NCBI GenBank assembly: GCA_003565295.1 | Contig: PXCO01000178.1 | Location: 1-57,892 of the forward strand | DNA: 57,892 nt | Reading direction: 5' to 3' | Source: Cyclobacteriaceae bacterium | Lineage (GTDB): Bacteria; Bacteroidota; Bacteroidia; Cytophagales; Cyclobacteriaceae | In this document: positions 33,936 through 42,240 of the stretch, one piece after another | Numbering within the stretch: the first letter of the stretch is position 1 | How the letters are laid out: every line of letters starts with the position of its first letter | Notes under the pieces: generated by a model | The model's database searches: none | What the model was told of the DNA's origin: nothing | The model's input: only the letters and a program-made list of their open reading frames with translations | Made by a program: the position numbers and the translations under genes

Positions 33936-33969
33936 CAATAAAATATACCGGAATACTTTGTTTCAAGCT

Positions 33970-34521
33970 TTAATTCAAAGGTATCCTTTTGATCTCTTGC
34001 TCGTCCATATCCATCATTTCTAGCAGAGCTGCTTGGTCAGAAAAGTCCATCCGCCCATTGATAAACTCCCCGGGAAGAATAAAAATCCTAAATACCTGGT
34101 CATCTGTCCATTCTGAACCTAGCTGGTTAAGGTTAAAATTACCTCTCATAAAGATACTATAATCAAAGAAAGTAAAATCAAAACTGTAATTGAAAATCCC
34201 CACCCCATCAATGAACTCTGTCCTCGGCAATGGCCGCCATAAATCAACGTCTCCTTCAAATACAGCATCCAAGTGATAAATAAGTACCATGTCTGAATCA
34301 AAAATCTCAAACCCATAGTCGCCAGCTATCCCAAATTCTGTCTCTTCCGAAAACGTGCCTATGATTTCGAATACTTCTCCCACTATCACCTCCCCATCAA
34401 GCCCATCGGGGCCGGGGGGACCTGGCGGTCCTACAGGGCCTTCACAGCTACTCATAATCACAATGGAGAAAAGCAATATTCCCCAGGCAAATTGTTTGAA
34501 TGAATTTGTTGTTTTGCTCAT
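33970..34521 (-). CDS. Collagen-like lipoprotein, paralogue 2
   Basis: A 183-residue lipoprotein of the same design as its neighbour: hydrophobic signal peptide, lipobox M-S-S-C (Cys about residue 26), the Gly-X-Y run G-P-V-G-P-P-G-P-P-G-P-D-G-L-D-G, and an acidic C-terminal domain with W-R-P-L-P-R-T-E-F and N-Q-L-G-S-E-W-T-D-D-Q-V-F. Short Gly-X-Y stretches of this kind can trimerise when long enough, but this one has only about five triplets. Function unknown. No clear promoter was found. Confidence 0.82.
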   Translation of the reverse strand: MSKTTNSFKQFAWGILLFSIVIMSSCEGPVGPPGPPGPDGLDGEVIVGEVFEIIGTFSEETEFGIAGDYGFEIFDSDMVLIYHLDAVFEGDVDLWRPLPRTEFIDGVGIFNYSFDFTFFDYSIFMRGNFNLNQLGSEWTDDQVFRIFILPGEFINGRMDFSDQAALLEMMDMDEQEIKRIPLN

Positions 34522-34579
34522 ATATATAGTTTATTTGAATGCCTTTACCAAAATCATACCATAATCTACGGTAAAGTGG

Positions 34580-35107
34580 TTAATTGGTTGGTTGTACCGG
34601 GGCTAAAATCTCCACATTTCTGTCGTTGATAAGCTTTTCAATAAAATCTCCCTCCAAATCGAAATGATTATTTTTGGCAAAATTCACTATATTCGTCTTG
34701 ACCTTTTTTGGACTGGGCATCACCAACCTATGTGAAGAAACGCTTGCCAGAACAGCCTGATCACAAGGGATAGTTACTGTGATCCAATCTTGAGGTATAG
34801 GGTCACCTTTTTGGTGTTCCAAACCCACAAAAAGCTGAAGTGTATCTAGCTTTCCAGCAGGCTCAGTATCATATATGGTGAAAAGCTCACCTTTACCTTT
34901 TTCTTTTTTATACCCTTCCACTTCCTTAAATGTCTCCGGCAAATTACTGTCCTGGGGTGTGCCTCTGTACATTTTGCCCATTAGCTTGAAATCGGTACAA
35001 GTAACAAGGGAAGTTTCTATTGGGTTAAACCCACCTAAGCGCGCATAGAAGTAGACTAAAATGCCGGCGATAAGGACTATGATGACGGTGGTAATAACAA
35101 GCTTCAT
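34580..35107 (-). CDS. Membrane-anchored GyrI-like protein, hypothetical
   Basis: A 175-residue protein with one N-terminal membrane segment (about 3-20) and a soluble domain. The domain pattern, with F-K-L-M-G-K-M-Y-R-G-T, L-F-T-I-Y-D-T-E-P and D-T-L-Q-L-F-V-G-L, resembles GyrI/BacR-type small-molecule-binding (SOUL/GyrI) folds, without a DNA-binding part. The resemblance is tentative. It is 2 bases upstream-adjacent to, and probably cotranscribed after, the outer-membrane barrel gene at 35110. Role unknown. Confidence 0.55.
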   Translation of the reverse strand: MKLVITTVIIVLIAGILVYFYARLGGFNPIETSLVTCTDFKLMGKMYRGTPQDSNLPETFKEVEGYKKEKGKGELFTIYDTEPAGKLDTLQLFVGLEHQKGDPIPQDWITVTIPCDQAVLASVSSHRLVMPSPKKVKTNIVNFAKNNHFDLEGDFIEKLINDRNVEILAPVQPTN

Positions 35108-35109
35108 GA

Positions 35110-35697
35110 TTAAAACATGTATCTAGCTCCAATACCTCCCTGAAGTTTAAGGTGGCCAGGCCTATCCACTATTTCCATAAAAAGCCCTACCTCGGCAAAA
35201 ATTGAAATGGGGAGATCCTCTAAATAGTATTCCGAACCTATAAAACCTTCTACCCCAAAATCCACATTCCGCCTCCTGTCGTTTCTGAAAACGCTTGGCC
35301 CACTTGGGCTGGGGGTGGTCCATACATAATTTGCCCGAAGGGTCCTGAATTGACCGCCTGCACCCGCAAAAGCGTATAAGGCACCTTCGCTGATATTAAA
35401 CTCCCCACTGATGTCCTCATGGTAGGCCAACCTTAAATTGAGGGAAAATGCATCTCCCGTGGTATGGCTGGTGTATATTGCAGAAGAGACTGGGGGAGAA
35501 TTTTCGAACGCCCTCCTATAATATTGCGAACTATTGGGACTTGCCCGGCCTACCAACCCTTCTACTGAAATTTTTTCTTGGATAAAGGTTTTATAGCTTA
35601 AGCTAAAAGGTTCTCCAATTCTGACCCCTACTTGGTGTTCTTGCGCAGAAACTAACAAGGGTAAAAAAATGAGACAGGACAAAATGATTTTCTTCAT
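35110..35697 (-). CDS. Outer-membrane beta-barrel protein
   Basis: A 195-residue small outer-membrane barrel. Signal peptide M-K-K-I-I-L-S-C-L-I-F-L-P-L-L-V-S-A-Q is cleaved before E-H-Q. The mature part shows alternating hydrophobic strands and Gly-rich turns, ending in G-G-I-G-A-R-Y-M-F. A terminal Phe after alternating aromatic residues is the usual BAM recognition signal. No specific function is apparent. The 34580 gene follows after 2 bases. Confidence 0.75.
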   Translation of the reverse strand: MKKIILSCLIFLPLLVSAQEHQVGVRIGEPFSLSYKTFIQEKISVEGLVGRASPNSSQYYRRAFENSPPVSSAIYTSHTTGDAFSLNLRLAYHEDISGEFNISEGALYAFAGAGGQFRTLRANYVWTTPSPSGPSVFRNDRRRNVDFGVEGFIGSEYYLEDLPISIFAEVGLFMEIVDRPGHLKLQGGIGARYMF

Positions 35698-35783
35698 GTA
35701 GTTCTTATTTTTCGGTTTAAATTAGATGCTGAAACTCCAACGAATGCAACACTTGGCAAATTGTCGACCACTGTGCTGAAAAG

Positions 35784-37559
35784 TCAGTCAATAGCCATTG
35801 TCTTTAATTGCATCTGGTGCAACTGGGCATAATACTTTCCTCTTTCTAGCAGCTCATCATGAGTCCCGGATTCCTTGATCTCACCGTGATCCAAAACGAT
35901 GATTTTGTTGGCTTTCTGTATGGTGGAGAGCCTGTGTGCGATAACGATAGAGGTTCTACCTTTCATCATTTTTTCAATGGCGTTTTGAATCAGTTCCTCA
36001 GTTTCAGTATCCACAGAAGAAGTGGCCTCGTCTAGTATGAGGATCTCCGGGTCATATACCATGGCCCTCACAAAGGAAATCAACTGCCGTTGTCCTACCG
36101 ATAGGGTAGCTCCTCTTTCCTTCACATCATAAGAAAGCCCGCCGGGCAGCTTTTCTATAAATTTTTTTGCTCCTACCATCTCCGCGGCTTTCATCACCTG
36201 GTCTTCACTGATGGAAGGGTTGCCCAAAGTTATGTTGTAATAAATTGATTCAGAGAAAAGAAAGACATCTTGGAGAACCACCCCAATGTGTTTCCGAAGC
36301 GTCCCAAGTTCATATTCCCTGATATCCATTCCGTCTAAAAGTATCTGGCCCCGGTTGATTTCGTAAAACCTACTGATAAGGTTGATGATGGAGGATTTCC
36401 CTGCACCTGTTGCTCCTACGAGGGCCACGGTCTCTCCATGTTTGACATCAAAATTGATGTTTTTAAGCACCCATTCTTCATCATTGTAAGCAAACCACAC
36501 TTCCTTAAAACTCAGGTGTCCTTCAATTTTAGATGGGGCAAAATTACCTTCATTTGGGATTTGATCATCGTTTTCCAGCAACCTAAAAATTCTTGCGGAG
36601 CTTACCACCCCCATTTGTAGGGTGTTAAACCTGTCCGCAATCATCCTGATCGGCCTGAAAAAAAGCTGTAAATACATGATGAAAGAAATCAACACCCCCA
36701 CCTTTAGCTGCATATCGAAAACCCCTGTGGCACCATACCAGACCACCAAGCCTATGCCTATAGCCTGAATAATCTCTGAAACAGGATAGTAAACAGAGTA
36801 ATAAAGGACAGACCTGAGATGTGCTTTCCGGTGTTCCTTGTTGATGACCTTAAACTTCTCAAACTCCCTATCTTCCCTGTTGAAAATTTGAACGATACTC
36901 ATTCCCGTGATGTGTTCTTGCAGGAAAGAATTGAGATTTGAAACTGCATTTCGAACCTCGTTGAATGATTTCTTTACTTTTTCCTTAAAAATATAGGTGG
37001 AAATAATAAGAAGTGGAAGTGTGCATAAACTGACCAAGGTAAGCTTCCAGTCCACTATAAACATTACCGTGAGAATGGAAACCAATTGCAGAAGATCGCC
37101 TATAATGGAAGCCAGGCCTTGGCTAAATACATCGGATAAAGCCTCGATATCGTTCACATTTCTTGTCACCAACCTTCCTATAGGGGTGTTGTCAAAGAAT
37201 TTGAGCCTCATTTTCAGAAGGTGTTTGTAGAGGTTCACCCGAATATCTCTAATAATTACTTGACCAATCCACCCCGATAAATAAGTATGTGCAAATTGCA
37301 CCAAGGCATGCAGTAAAAGAAGTGCAATCAAAAGATAAGTCATGTTCAGTAGCCCTTTGGCATCACCTATGGCAACATGGTCATCTATCGCAATTTGAAT
37401 GAACAATGGACGGGTAGGAGCTAGCAGTGCCAAGGCAAGCGTAAGCAAAATCAGACTGTAAAATTTCCATTTGTAGGGTTGTACAAATTGATATAGTTTT
37501 CTCAGTACCTGCAGGTCCAGAATATCCCCACTTTTGATATTTTCATTTTCCAAACTCAA
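35784..37559 (-). CDS. MsbA-like ABC exporter
   Basis: A 591-residue half-transporter with an N-terminal six-helix membrane domain (to about residue 330) and a C-terminal nucleotide-binding domain. Seen: Walker A G-A-T-G-A-G-K-S-S (about 379-387), Q-loop V-V-L-Q-D-V-F-L-F, the signature L-S-V-G-Q-R-Q (about 482-488, variant of L-S-G-G-Q), Walker B I-L-I-L-D-E-A-T-S-S-V-D (about 503-514) and A-H-R-L-S-T. It should form a homodimer exporting lipids, drugs or peptides. It overlaps the truA start-side gene end by ATGA (37556-37559), so both are in one transcript. Substrate unknown. Confidence 0.9.
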   Translation of the reverse strand: MSLENENIKSGDILDLQVLRKLYQFVQPYKWKFYSLILLTLALALLAPTRPLFIQIAIDDHVAIGDAKGLLNMTYLLIALLLLHALVQFAHTYLSGWIGQVIIRDIRVNLYKHLLKMRLKFFDNTPIGRLVTRNVNDIEALSDVFSQGLASIIGDLLQLVSILTVMFIVDWKLTLVSLCTLPLLIISTYIFKEKVKKSFNEVRNAVSNLNSFLQEHITGMSIVQIFNREDREFEKFKVINKEHRKAHLRSVLYYSVYYPVSEIIQAIGIGLVVWYGATGVFDMQLKVGVLISFIMYLQLFFRPIRMIADRFNTLQMGVVSSARIFRLLENDDQIPNEGNFAPSKIEGHLSFKEVWFAYNDEEWVLKNINFDVKHGETVALVGATGAGKSSIINLISRFYEINRGQILLDGMDIREYELGTLRKHIGVVLQDVFLFSESIYYNITLGNPSISEDQVMKAAEMVGAKKFIEKLPGGLSYDVKERGATLSVGQRQLISFVRAMVYDPEILILDEATSSVDTETEELIQNAIEKMMKGRTSIVIAHRLSTIQKANKIIVLDHGEIKESGTHDELLERGKYYAQLHQMQLKTMAID

Positions 37560-38329
37560 TATATGTCAGTATTTATGTTAAAAATATGGGAAGGATAGCC
37601 CACTTTGGTCAAAAACAAACCATAGGGAGGGGCGGCAGCTCCGGCATTTTTTCTGTTTTTACCTTCAATAATAGCTCTAAAGCCCTCTTCATCCAACTTT
37701 CCCCGCCCCCCTAGTATTAAAGTTCCCACAATCGCCCTTACCATCCCTCTTAGAAATCTGTCAGCAACAATATGAAAAATCAATTGCTCACCTTTTTGTT
37801 CCCAACTGGCCTTTTTTATTTCACATCGGAAATGGTTAACATTAGTTTTTACCTTGCTGAAGCATTCAAAATCCGAATACTCCAGTAATACCTGTGAAAA
37901 GTGATTCATTCTTTGAACATTGATTTCATAGGGACAATACCAACTTCTGCCTTCTAAAAATGGGTCCTTCTGCAAATGGATAAAATAGTGATATTCCCTA
38001 CTCAGGGCATCAAACCGAGCATGAGCATTGTCCCTAACGGGACGGATCTTTCTTACGGCGATATCTTTTGGCAGAATACCGTTAAGTTTTTTCCTTAAAC
38101 CTGGCACATCCAAAACCTCAAAGGTTTCAAAATGCGCAAATTGTTGTAGTGCGTGTACACCGGTGTCTGTTCTTCCACTCCCCATTATCGCTATGCGTGA
38201 TTTCAGCAAGGTGGAAAGGGAATCTTCCAGAACCGATTGCACGGTGACCGCATTAGGTTGCGCTTGCCATCCGTGATAATGGGTGCCCAGGTATTGCAGT
38301 TCCAAGAAATAGTTGAAAGTGTTTTTCAT
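37556..38329 (-). CDS. truA: tRNA pseudouridine(38-40) synthase
   Basis: Converts uridines 38-40 of tRNA anticodon stems to pseudouridine. About 257 aa. Seen: F-L-E-L-Q-Y-L-G-T-H-Y-H-G-W-Q-A-Q, the catalytic G-S-G-R-T-D-T-G-V-H-A-L with Asp, R-F-D-A-L-S-R-E-Y, and F-L-R-G-M-V-R-A-I-V-G. A GTG at 38338 could extend it by three codons. However, that GTG lies inside the -7 promoter box, so the ATG at 38329 is the better start. It heads a two-gene unit with the ABC exporter (4-base overlap). Confidence 0.95.
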   Translation of the reverse strand: MKNTFNYFLELQYLGTHYHGWQAQPNAVTVQSVLEDSLSTLLKSRIAIMGSGRTDTGVHALQQFAHFETFEVLDVPGLRKKLNGILPKDIAVRKIRPVRDNAHARFDALSREYHYFIHLQKDPFLEGRSWYCPYEINVQRMNHFSQVLLEYSDFECFSKVKTNVNHFRCEIKKASWEQKGEQLIFHIVADRFLRGMVRAIVGTLILGGRGKLDEEGFRAIIEGKNRKNAGAAAPPYGLFLTKVGYPSHIFNINTDIY

Positions 38330-38337
38330 CTTGGCCA

Positions 38338-38370
38338 CAAAGATAGGATTTAAAGAAAATATTCCCCCAA
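38338..38370 (-). promoter_or_regulatory. truA promoter, nearly leaderless
   Basis: On the minus strand, TTG (38368-38370), 22 bases, TATCTTTG (38338-38345), then TGGCCAAG and the ATG at 38329. The predicted leader is only about 4 bases. The box, its trailing TG and the spacer equal those of hemE. Confidence 0.6.
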
Positions 38371-38382
38371 TTGCTATTTACC

Positions 38383-38413
38383 TTGCTAATAAATAAATTA
38401 CCTCTTTTATTTG
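38383..38413 (+). promoter_or_regulatory. Promoter of the DUF4293 gene
   Basis: TTG (38383-38385), 20 bases, TTTATTTG (38406-38413), one mismatch from TAnnTTTG. It would start transcription near 38418, about 13 bases before the ATG at 38431. It stands back to back with the truA promoter. Confidence 0.5.
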
Positions 38414-38430
38414 TTTTTAAATTTATAGCA

Positions 38431-38910
38431 ATGATTCAAAGAAAACAGTCCATCTTTTTATTTTTGGTAGCCGTCGGTATGGTGGCGGTCGCCTTTTTGC
38501 CCATCTGGTTTCAAGTTAATCAAGGACAAACCTTGCAATTAAAACTCACGGCATGGCAATTACTTACCACGGAAATCGAGACCGGTGAAATTCAGCACAG
38601 CACAAATACCATGTATATAGGGGTTTTAGCACTGACTTCTGCCGCTTTGGCAATTTATAGCTTGCTTCAATTTAAAAACAGGACCAAGCAGATGATGCTC
38701 AATATGATCAATAGCCTGCTTATGGGTATAAACCTGGGAGTGATCGTATTTGTGAGCTACCAGGCCAACCAAGAATTTAACCCTAATGTAACCGGAGCAT
38801 ATGTTATCGGTTTTTATGGTATTGTATTTGCCTTGATTATGAATATTGTCGCCAATCGGTTTATAAGAAAAGATGAATTATTGGTAAGGTCTGTGGACCG
38901 AATTCGGTGA
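38431..38910 (+). CDS. DUF4293 family membrane protein
   Basis: A 159-residue integral membrane protein with four hydrophobic segments. Its start M-I-Q-R-K-Q-S-I is characteristic of DUF4293, a family of unknown function common in Bacteroidota. The open frame reaches back to 38371, but those 20 residues would start upstream of the promoter and are not family-like, so the ATG at 38431 is chosen. It is divergent to truA and 44 bases before the ferric-reductase-like gene. Confidence 0.85.
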   Translation: MIQRKQSIFLFLVAVGMVAVAFLPIWFQVNQGQTLQLKLTAWQLLTTEIETGEIQHSTNTMYIGVLALTSAALAIYSLLQFKNRTKQMMLNMINSLLMGINLGVIVFVSYQANQEFNPNVTGAYVIGFYGIVFALIMNIVANRFIRKDELLVRSVDRIR

Positions 38911-38954
38911 AATAAACACACTCCACAAAGCCCCGCCAGCCTAATCCGCCAAAA

Positions 38955-40265
38955 ATGAAAAGATACAGCTTTAAAAACGGGATGCTTTGGCTCGCAATAT
39001 TTTTTTTGTTGGCGGTTTTACCCGTATGGGTATCCTATTCAGGGGAATTGCCTCCCTTCCGTGGTTTTCTAGAAGAATTAGGAGTAGCACTTGGGTTTAT
39101 AGGGCTCTCCCTATTTGGGCTTCAGTTTCTGTTTTCAGGTAGAATTGCACAAGTGGCTCCTGCATTTGGAGTGGATAATATTGTCCAATTCCACAAGGAA
39201 ATTGGCGTAATTGCCATTCTATTTGCATTGGCACATCCTGTATTCATGCTCATAGCGGATACTTCCTATATTTCTTTTTTCGACCCAGGAGAAAATTTAC
39301 CCAGAGCCATATCCTTAATCTTAGCTTCCATTGGGATGATAGGCTTATTGCTTACCAGCCTGTGGAGGCTGACTTTTGGCCTTAGCTATGAGGTGTGGAG
39401 ACTTCTGCACGGGGTGTTAGGAGGCCTGGTACTTTTCATTGGGGTGGCTCATAGCATACAGGTGGGGCATTACCTAAACCCACTCTGGAAAATCATCTTT
39501 TTGGCGGTTCTTTTTTTGGCCTATGGGTCCTTGCTAATTCACACTAGGTTGGTAAGACCGTTCAGAAACCGCAAAAATCCTTATGAGATTTCGGAAGTAA
39601 AACCAAAAAGAGACGATACCTACACTCTGGTAATGAAAGCGGTAAATGGTTCTAGGTTGGATTTTGAGCCGGGGCAATTCGTTTGGATTACCATCCATGA
39701 TCAACCCTTTTCCCTTCAGCAGCACCCCTTTTCCATATCCTCCAGTAAAATGGACACCAGTATTGCCATCACAGCAAAGCGATTGGGGGACTTTACCAAT
39801 ACATGGAAAAACCTTAAAACCGGTCAGCGGGCGTTTTTGGAAGGCCCTTTTGGTTCCTTCACCCTTAAGGACAAACCCTGTGTACTTATCATGGGCGGTA
39901 TTGGGATAACCCCCGCCATATCCATGCTGAGAACATTAGCGGACCAATTGGACCAACGGAAATGTATCCTTATCTATGGGAATGAGAATGAGCAGAAAAT
40001 CCCTTTCAAGGAAGATTTGGAGAAATTGAAAAATAAAATTAGCCTAGAAGTGATTCATGTCTTAGAAAAGCCTGGGGAAAATTGGAAAGGTGAGGAGGGA
40101 TTGATCGATGAAAGGTTGATTATATCAAAATTGCCTGAGGAGAAAAATGATTTTGACTATTTTATCTGCGGGCCTTCACCCATGATGGACGTAGCTGAGT
40201 TGACCCTCAGAAAGGCAGGGGTATCCTGGGAAAACATCTATGCTGAGCGGTTTGATTTGGCATAA
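38955..40265 (+). CDS. Ferric-reductase-like transmembrane flavocytochrome
   Basis: A 436-residue membrane oxidoreductase with an N-terminal six-helix haem-binding domain (about 1-200) and a C-terminal FAD/NAD(P)H reductase domain. Seen: paired His in membrane helices (F-H-K-E-I-G with A-L-A-H-P-V, and L-L-H-G-V with G-V-A-H-S-I), the FAD site H-P-F-S-I-S-S (about 257-263), the nucleotide site G-G-I-G-I-T-P-A-I (about 315-323) and C-G-P-S-P-M-M-D near the end. It should move electrons from NAD(P)H across the membrane, for example to ferric iron or oxygen; the acceptor is unknown. Its stop TAA shares an A with the ATG of a small membrane protein gene. Confidence 0.87.
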   Translation: MKRYSFKNGMLWLAIFFLLAVLPVWVSYSGELPPFRGFLEELGVALGFIGLSLFGLQFLFSGRIAQVAPAFGVDNIVQFHKEIGVIAILFALAHPVFMLIADTSYISFFDPGENLPRAISLILASIGMIGLLLTSLWRLTFGLSYEVWRLLHGVLGGLVLFIGVAHSIQVGHYLNPLWKIIFLAVLFLAYGSLLIHTRLVRPFRNRKNPYEISEVKPKRDDTYTLVMKAVNGSRLDFEPGQFVWITIHDQPFSLQQHPFSISSSKMDTSIAITAKRLGDFTNTWKNLKTGQRAFLEGPFGSFTLKDKPCVLIMGGIGITPAISMLRTLADQLDQRKCILIYGNENEQKIPFKEDLEKLKNKISLEVIHVLEKPGENWKGEEGLIDERLIISKLPEEKNDFDYFICGPSPMMDVAELTLRKAGVSWENIYAERFDLA

Positions 40266-40396
40266 TGATTAAATTAATGCACATGGAAAAGCACAGAAAA
40301 ATCCTCTATATTACCATAAAAAGATTGGCAGATCTTATAGGGTTGTTACTTTTGGCACTTGCAATGATGTTTGCCACCAGGATAATTCCCTGGTAG
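40265..40396 (+). CDS. 43-residue single-pass membrane miniprotein
   Basis: A small frame starting at the last base of the preceding stop codon (TAATG) and ending TAG at 40396. It encodes 43 residues: a basic N-terminal part (M-E-K-H-R-K then K-R) and one hydrophobic helix of about 17 residues (L-I-G-L-L-L-L-A-L-A-M-M-F-A), ending R-I-I-P-W. Two further in-frame ATGs (40277, 40283) could serve as starts. One-base overlap with the flavocytochrome gene, a plausible membrane topology (positive-inside) and no competing frame favour a real gene, perhaps a subunit or stabiliser of that enzyme. No homologue is recognised. Confidence 0.55.
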   Translation: MIKLMHMEKHRKILYITIKRLADLIGLLLLALAMMFATRIIPW

Positions 40397-40432
40397 CTTA
40401 ATATAACTTTACACTTATTCACATATGTGTTT

Positions 40433-41533
40433 ATGAAGCCTGAAACTATAGCCATACATCTCTCTAACAGGGTTAACGATACAGATAAGCCAGTAGTTCA
40501 GCCTATTTCATTGTCCACCACCTATGAACATGGTGATGATTCCCCTATTTATAGTAGAATAAGCAACCCCAATAGGACGTCTCTGGAGGCCGTAATGACG
40601 GCCCTTGAAGGGGGTGCGGATGCCGCTGCATTCGCTACCGGAAATGCCGCAGGAATGGCCGTTTTCCAGAGTTTACCAGCCCATTCCCGTATTTTGGCAC
40701 CAAGCGATATGTATCATGGGTTGAGAAGCCAATTGTTGAAAGTTTTTAAAGGCAAACTTGAAGTGGCTTTCGTAGATATGACAGACATTCAATCTGTTGC
40801 ATCAAATATCCACAAGGACACCTCTTTGATCTGGATGGAAACACCTTCCAATCCCCTGATCAGAGTAACCGATGTAGCTGCGATATGCCAGATAGCTAAA
40901 GACAAGGGAATTCGTACGGTCGTAGATAGCACATTTGCCACTCCCATTCTTCAAAACCCACTATTGCTAGGTGCAGACATGGTCATGCACAGCAACACCA
41001 AGTTTATTGGTGGGCATAGCGACGTGATGGGGGGAGTATTGATTACGGCTAAAATTGATGATTTTTGGGAAAACATCAGAAATGTGCAGGTATTAGGAGG
41101 AGCCTCTCCTTCTGCGTTTGACTGCTACTTACTGTGCAGGAGTGTTAAGACCCTAAGTTACAGGGTTAAGGCCCATTGTGAAAATGCAATGGCAGTAGCC
41201 AATTACTTGGAAAGGCACCCTTTGGTTGATCGTGTGTACTATCCTGGATTGCCAAATGATGAGGGAAATCTTTTGGCGTGTAAACAAATGAAAGGGTTTG
41301 GGGGTATGCTATCCTTCATTTATAAAGGAGATAGCAAGGCCACTGACAGAGCAATTGCCAAACTGAAATTGTTTAGTAATGCCACCAGCCTGGGTGGAGT
41401 GGAGAGTCTTATAGAAAGGAGGGCAAAAGTGGAGGGTGATGCGGGTAATTCACATCCCAGCTTGGTCCGGGTTTCAGTGGGAATTGAGCATGCTGGAGAT
41501 TTAATTGAAGATCTGGAACAAGCACTTGGTTAA
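40433..41533 (+). CDS. Trans-sulfuration family PLP enzyme (cystathionine gamma-synthase/lyase type)
   Basis: A 366-residue PLP-dependent Cys/Met-metabolism enzyme. The ATG at 40433 is preferred to the GTG two codons upstream. Seen, in numbering from the GTG: Y-S-R-I-S-N-P-N-R (42-50), A-A-A-F-A-T-G-N-A-A (66-75), W-M-E-T-P-S-N-P (136-143), V-V-D-S-T-F-A-T-P with PLP-binding Asp (167), S-N-T-K-F-I-G-G-H-S-D with the Schiff-base Lys (192), and S-L-G-G-V-E-S-L-I-E near the end. Whether it acts in methionine synthesis or cystathionine breakdown cannot be decided. There is no clear promoter; it follows the miniprotein by 36 bases. Confidence 0.9.
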   Translation: MKPETIAIHLSNRVNDTDKPVVQPISLSTTYEHGDDSPIYSRISNPNRTSLEAVMTALEGGADAAAFATGNAAGMAVFQSLPAHSRILAPSDMYHGLRSQLLKVFKGKLEVAFVDMTDIQSVASNIHKDTSLIWMETPSNPLIRVTDVAAICQIAKDKGIRTVVDSTFATPILQNPLLLGADMVMHSNTKFIGGHSDVMGGVLITAKIDDFWENIRNVQVLGGASPSAFDCYLLCRSVKTLSYRVKAHCENAMAVANYLERHPLVDRVYYPGLPNDEGNLLACKQMKGFGGMLSFIYKGDSKATDRAIAKLKLFSNATSLGGVESLIERRAKVEGDAGNSHPSLVRVSVGIEHAGDLIEDLEQALG

Positions 41534-41576
41534 ACATTTATACCCTAACCCTAAGGATATTTACAGTTTTACCCTC

Positions 41577-42026
41577 TTAAATTAGCTCCCTTTGAGGCTC
41601 ATTCTTTTTATTGAAGCTTAATAAATTGAGTGTGGAAGTTTTTTTGTGCTCAGTACCTTGTTGCTCCGGAATATACTTTTTAAGATTTACTTCCATATCT
41701 GCCCCTGCGTCAATGGCGATTCCTGTGGAATAAACAGTGCCCCTAACTTTTGCTGTTTCGGTAAATTTTGCCAAACCACCGATGAGCATATCGCCGGTTA
41801 CTTCACCCATTACACATAACTCTCCGGCAGAAATGTTACCTATTACTTTACCGGAAGTTCCTATGATCACTTTTTTTTTGGTGCTGACATTGCCCTGTAT
41901 GTCCCCCTCTATTCTTATGTCACTTTTGGCCTCTATGTCTCCCACCACATCCAAGCCTTTGGCGAAAACTGATGTAGCATGGGCGAGATTTATCTCTTCT
42001 TGAATCTTTTTTTCTTTGGACCACAT
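41577..42026 (-). CDS. Bactofilin
   Basis: A 149-residue polymer-forming cytoskeletal protein. Seen: the bactofilin beta-helix core of short repeats (K-S-D-I-R-I-E-G-D-I-Q-G-N-V, I-G-T-S-G-K-V-I-G-N-I, L-C-V-M-G-E-V-T-G-D-M) at about 28-110. An N-terminal tail and a charged C-terminal tail flank it. Bactofilins polymerise without nucleotide and scaffold cell-shape or wall enzymes. It lies convergent to the PLP enzyme gene and stands alone, unlike the second bactofilin at 54724, which is paired with an actin-like gene. Confidence 0.92.
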   Translation of the reverse strand: MWSKEKKIQEEINLAHATSVFAKGLDVVGDIEAKSDIRIEGDIQGNVSTKKKVIIGTSGKVIGNISAGELCVMGEVTGDMLIGGLAKFTETAKVRGTVYSTGIAIDAGADMEVNLKKYIPEQQGTEHKKTSTLNLLSFNKKNEPQRELI

Positions 42027-42240
42027 AATTTTTTCAATTTCAAGGTCGTACCACTTTGTGATAAAGTGAAGCCCCCATTATGTTTTTGATTGGATAACTT
42101 GGCTGGTATTACAAATACAAGAAATTGCAGATGATAATCCTTAGGTATTTGAATCGGCTATTTTGCTTCTAAGAAAGTCAATTTAGGTAATTTTTGCAAT
42201 AATTCTTCAAAAAAGTCCTCTCAATAAGCCTTGCCAAAAA

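Noticed and set aside
38329-38338. GTG start for truA
   Set aside because: The GTG overlaps the TATCTTTG -7 box, so it would lie upstream of the transcript start. The ATG at 38329 is used instead.
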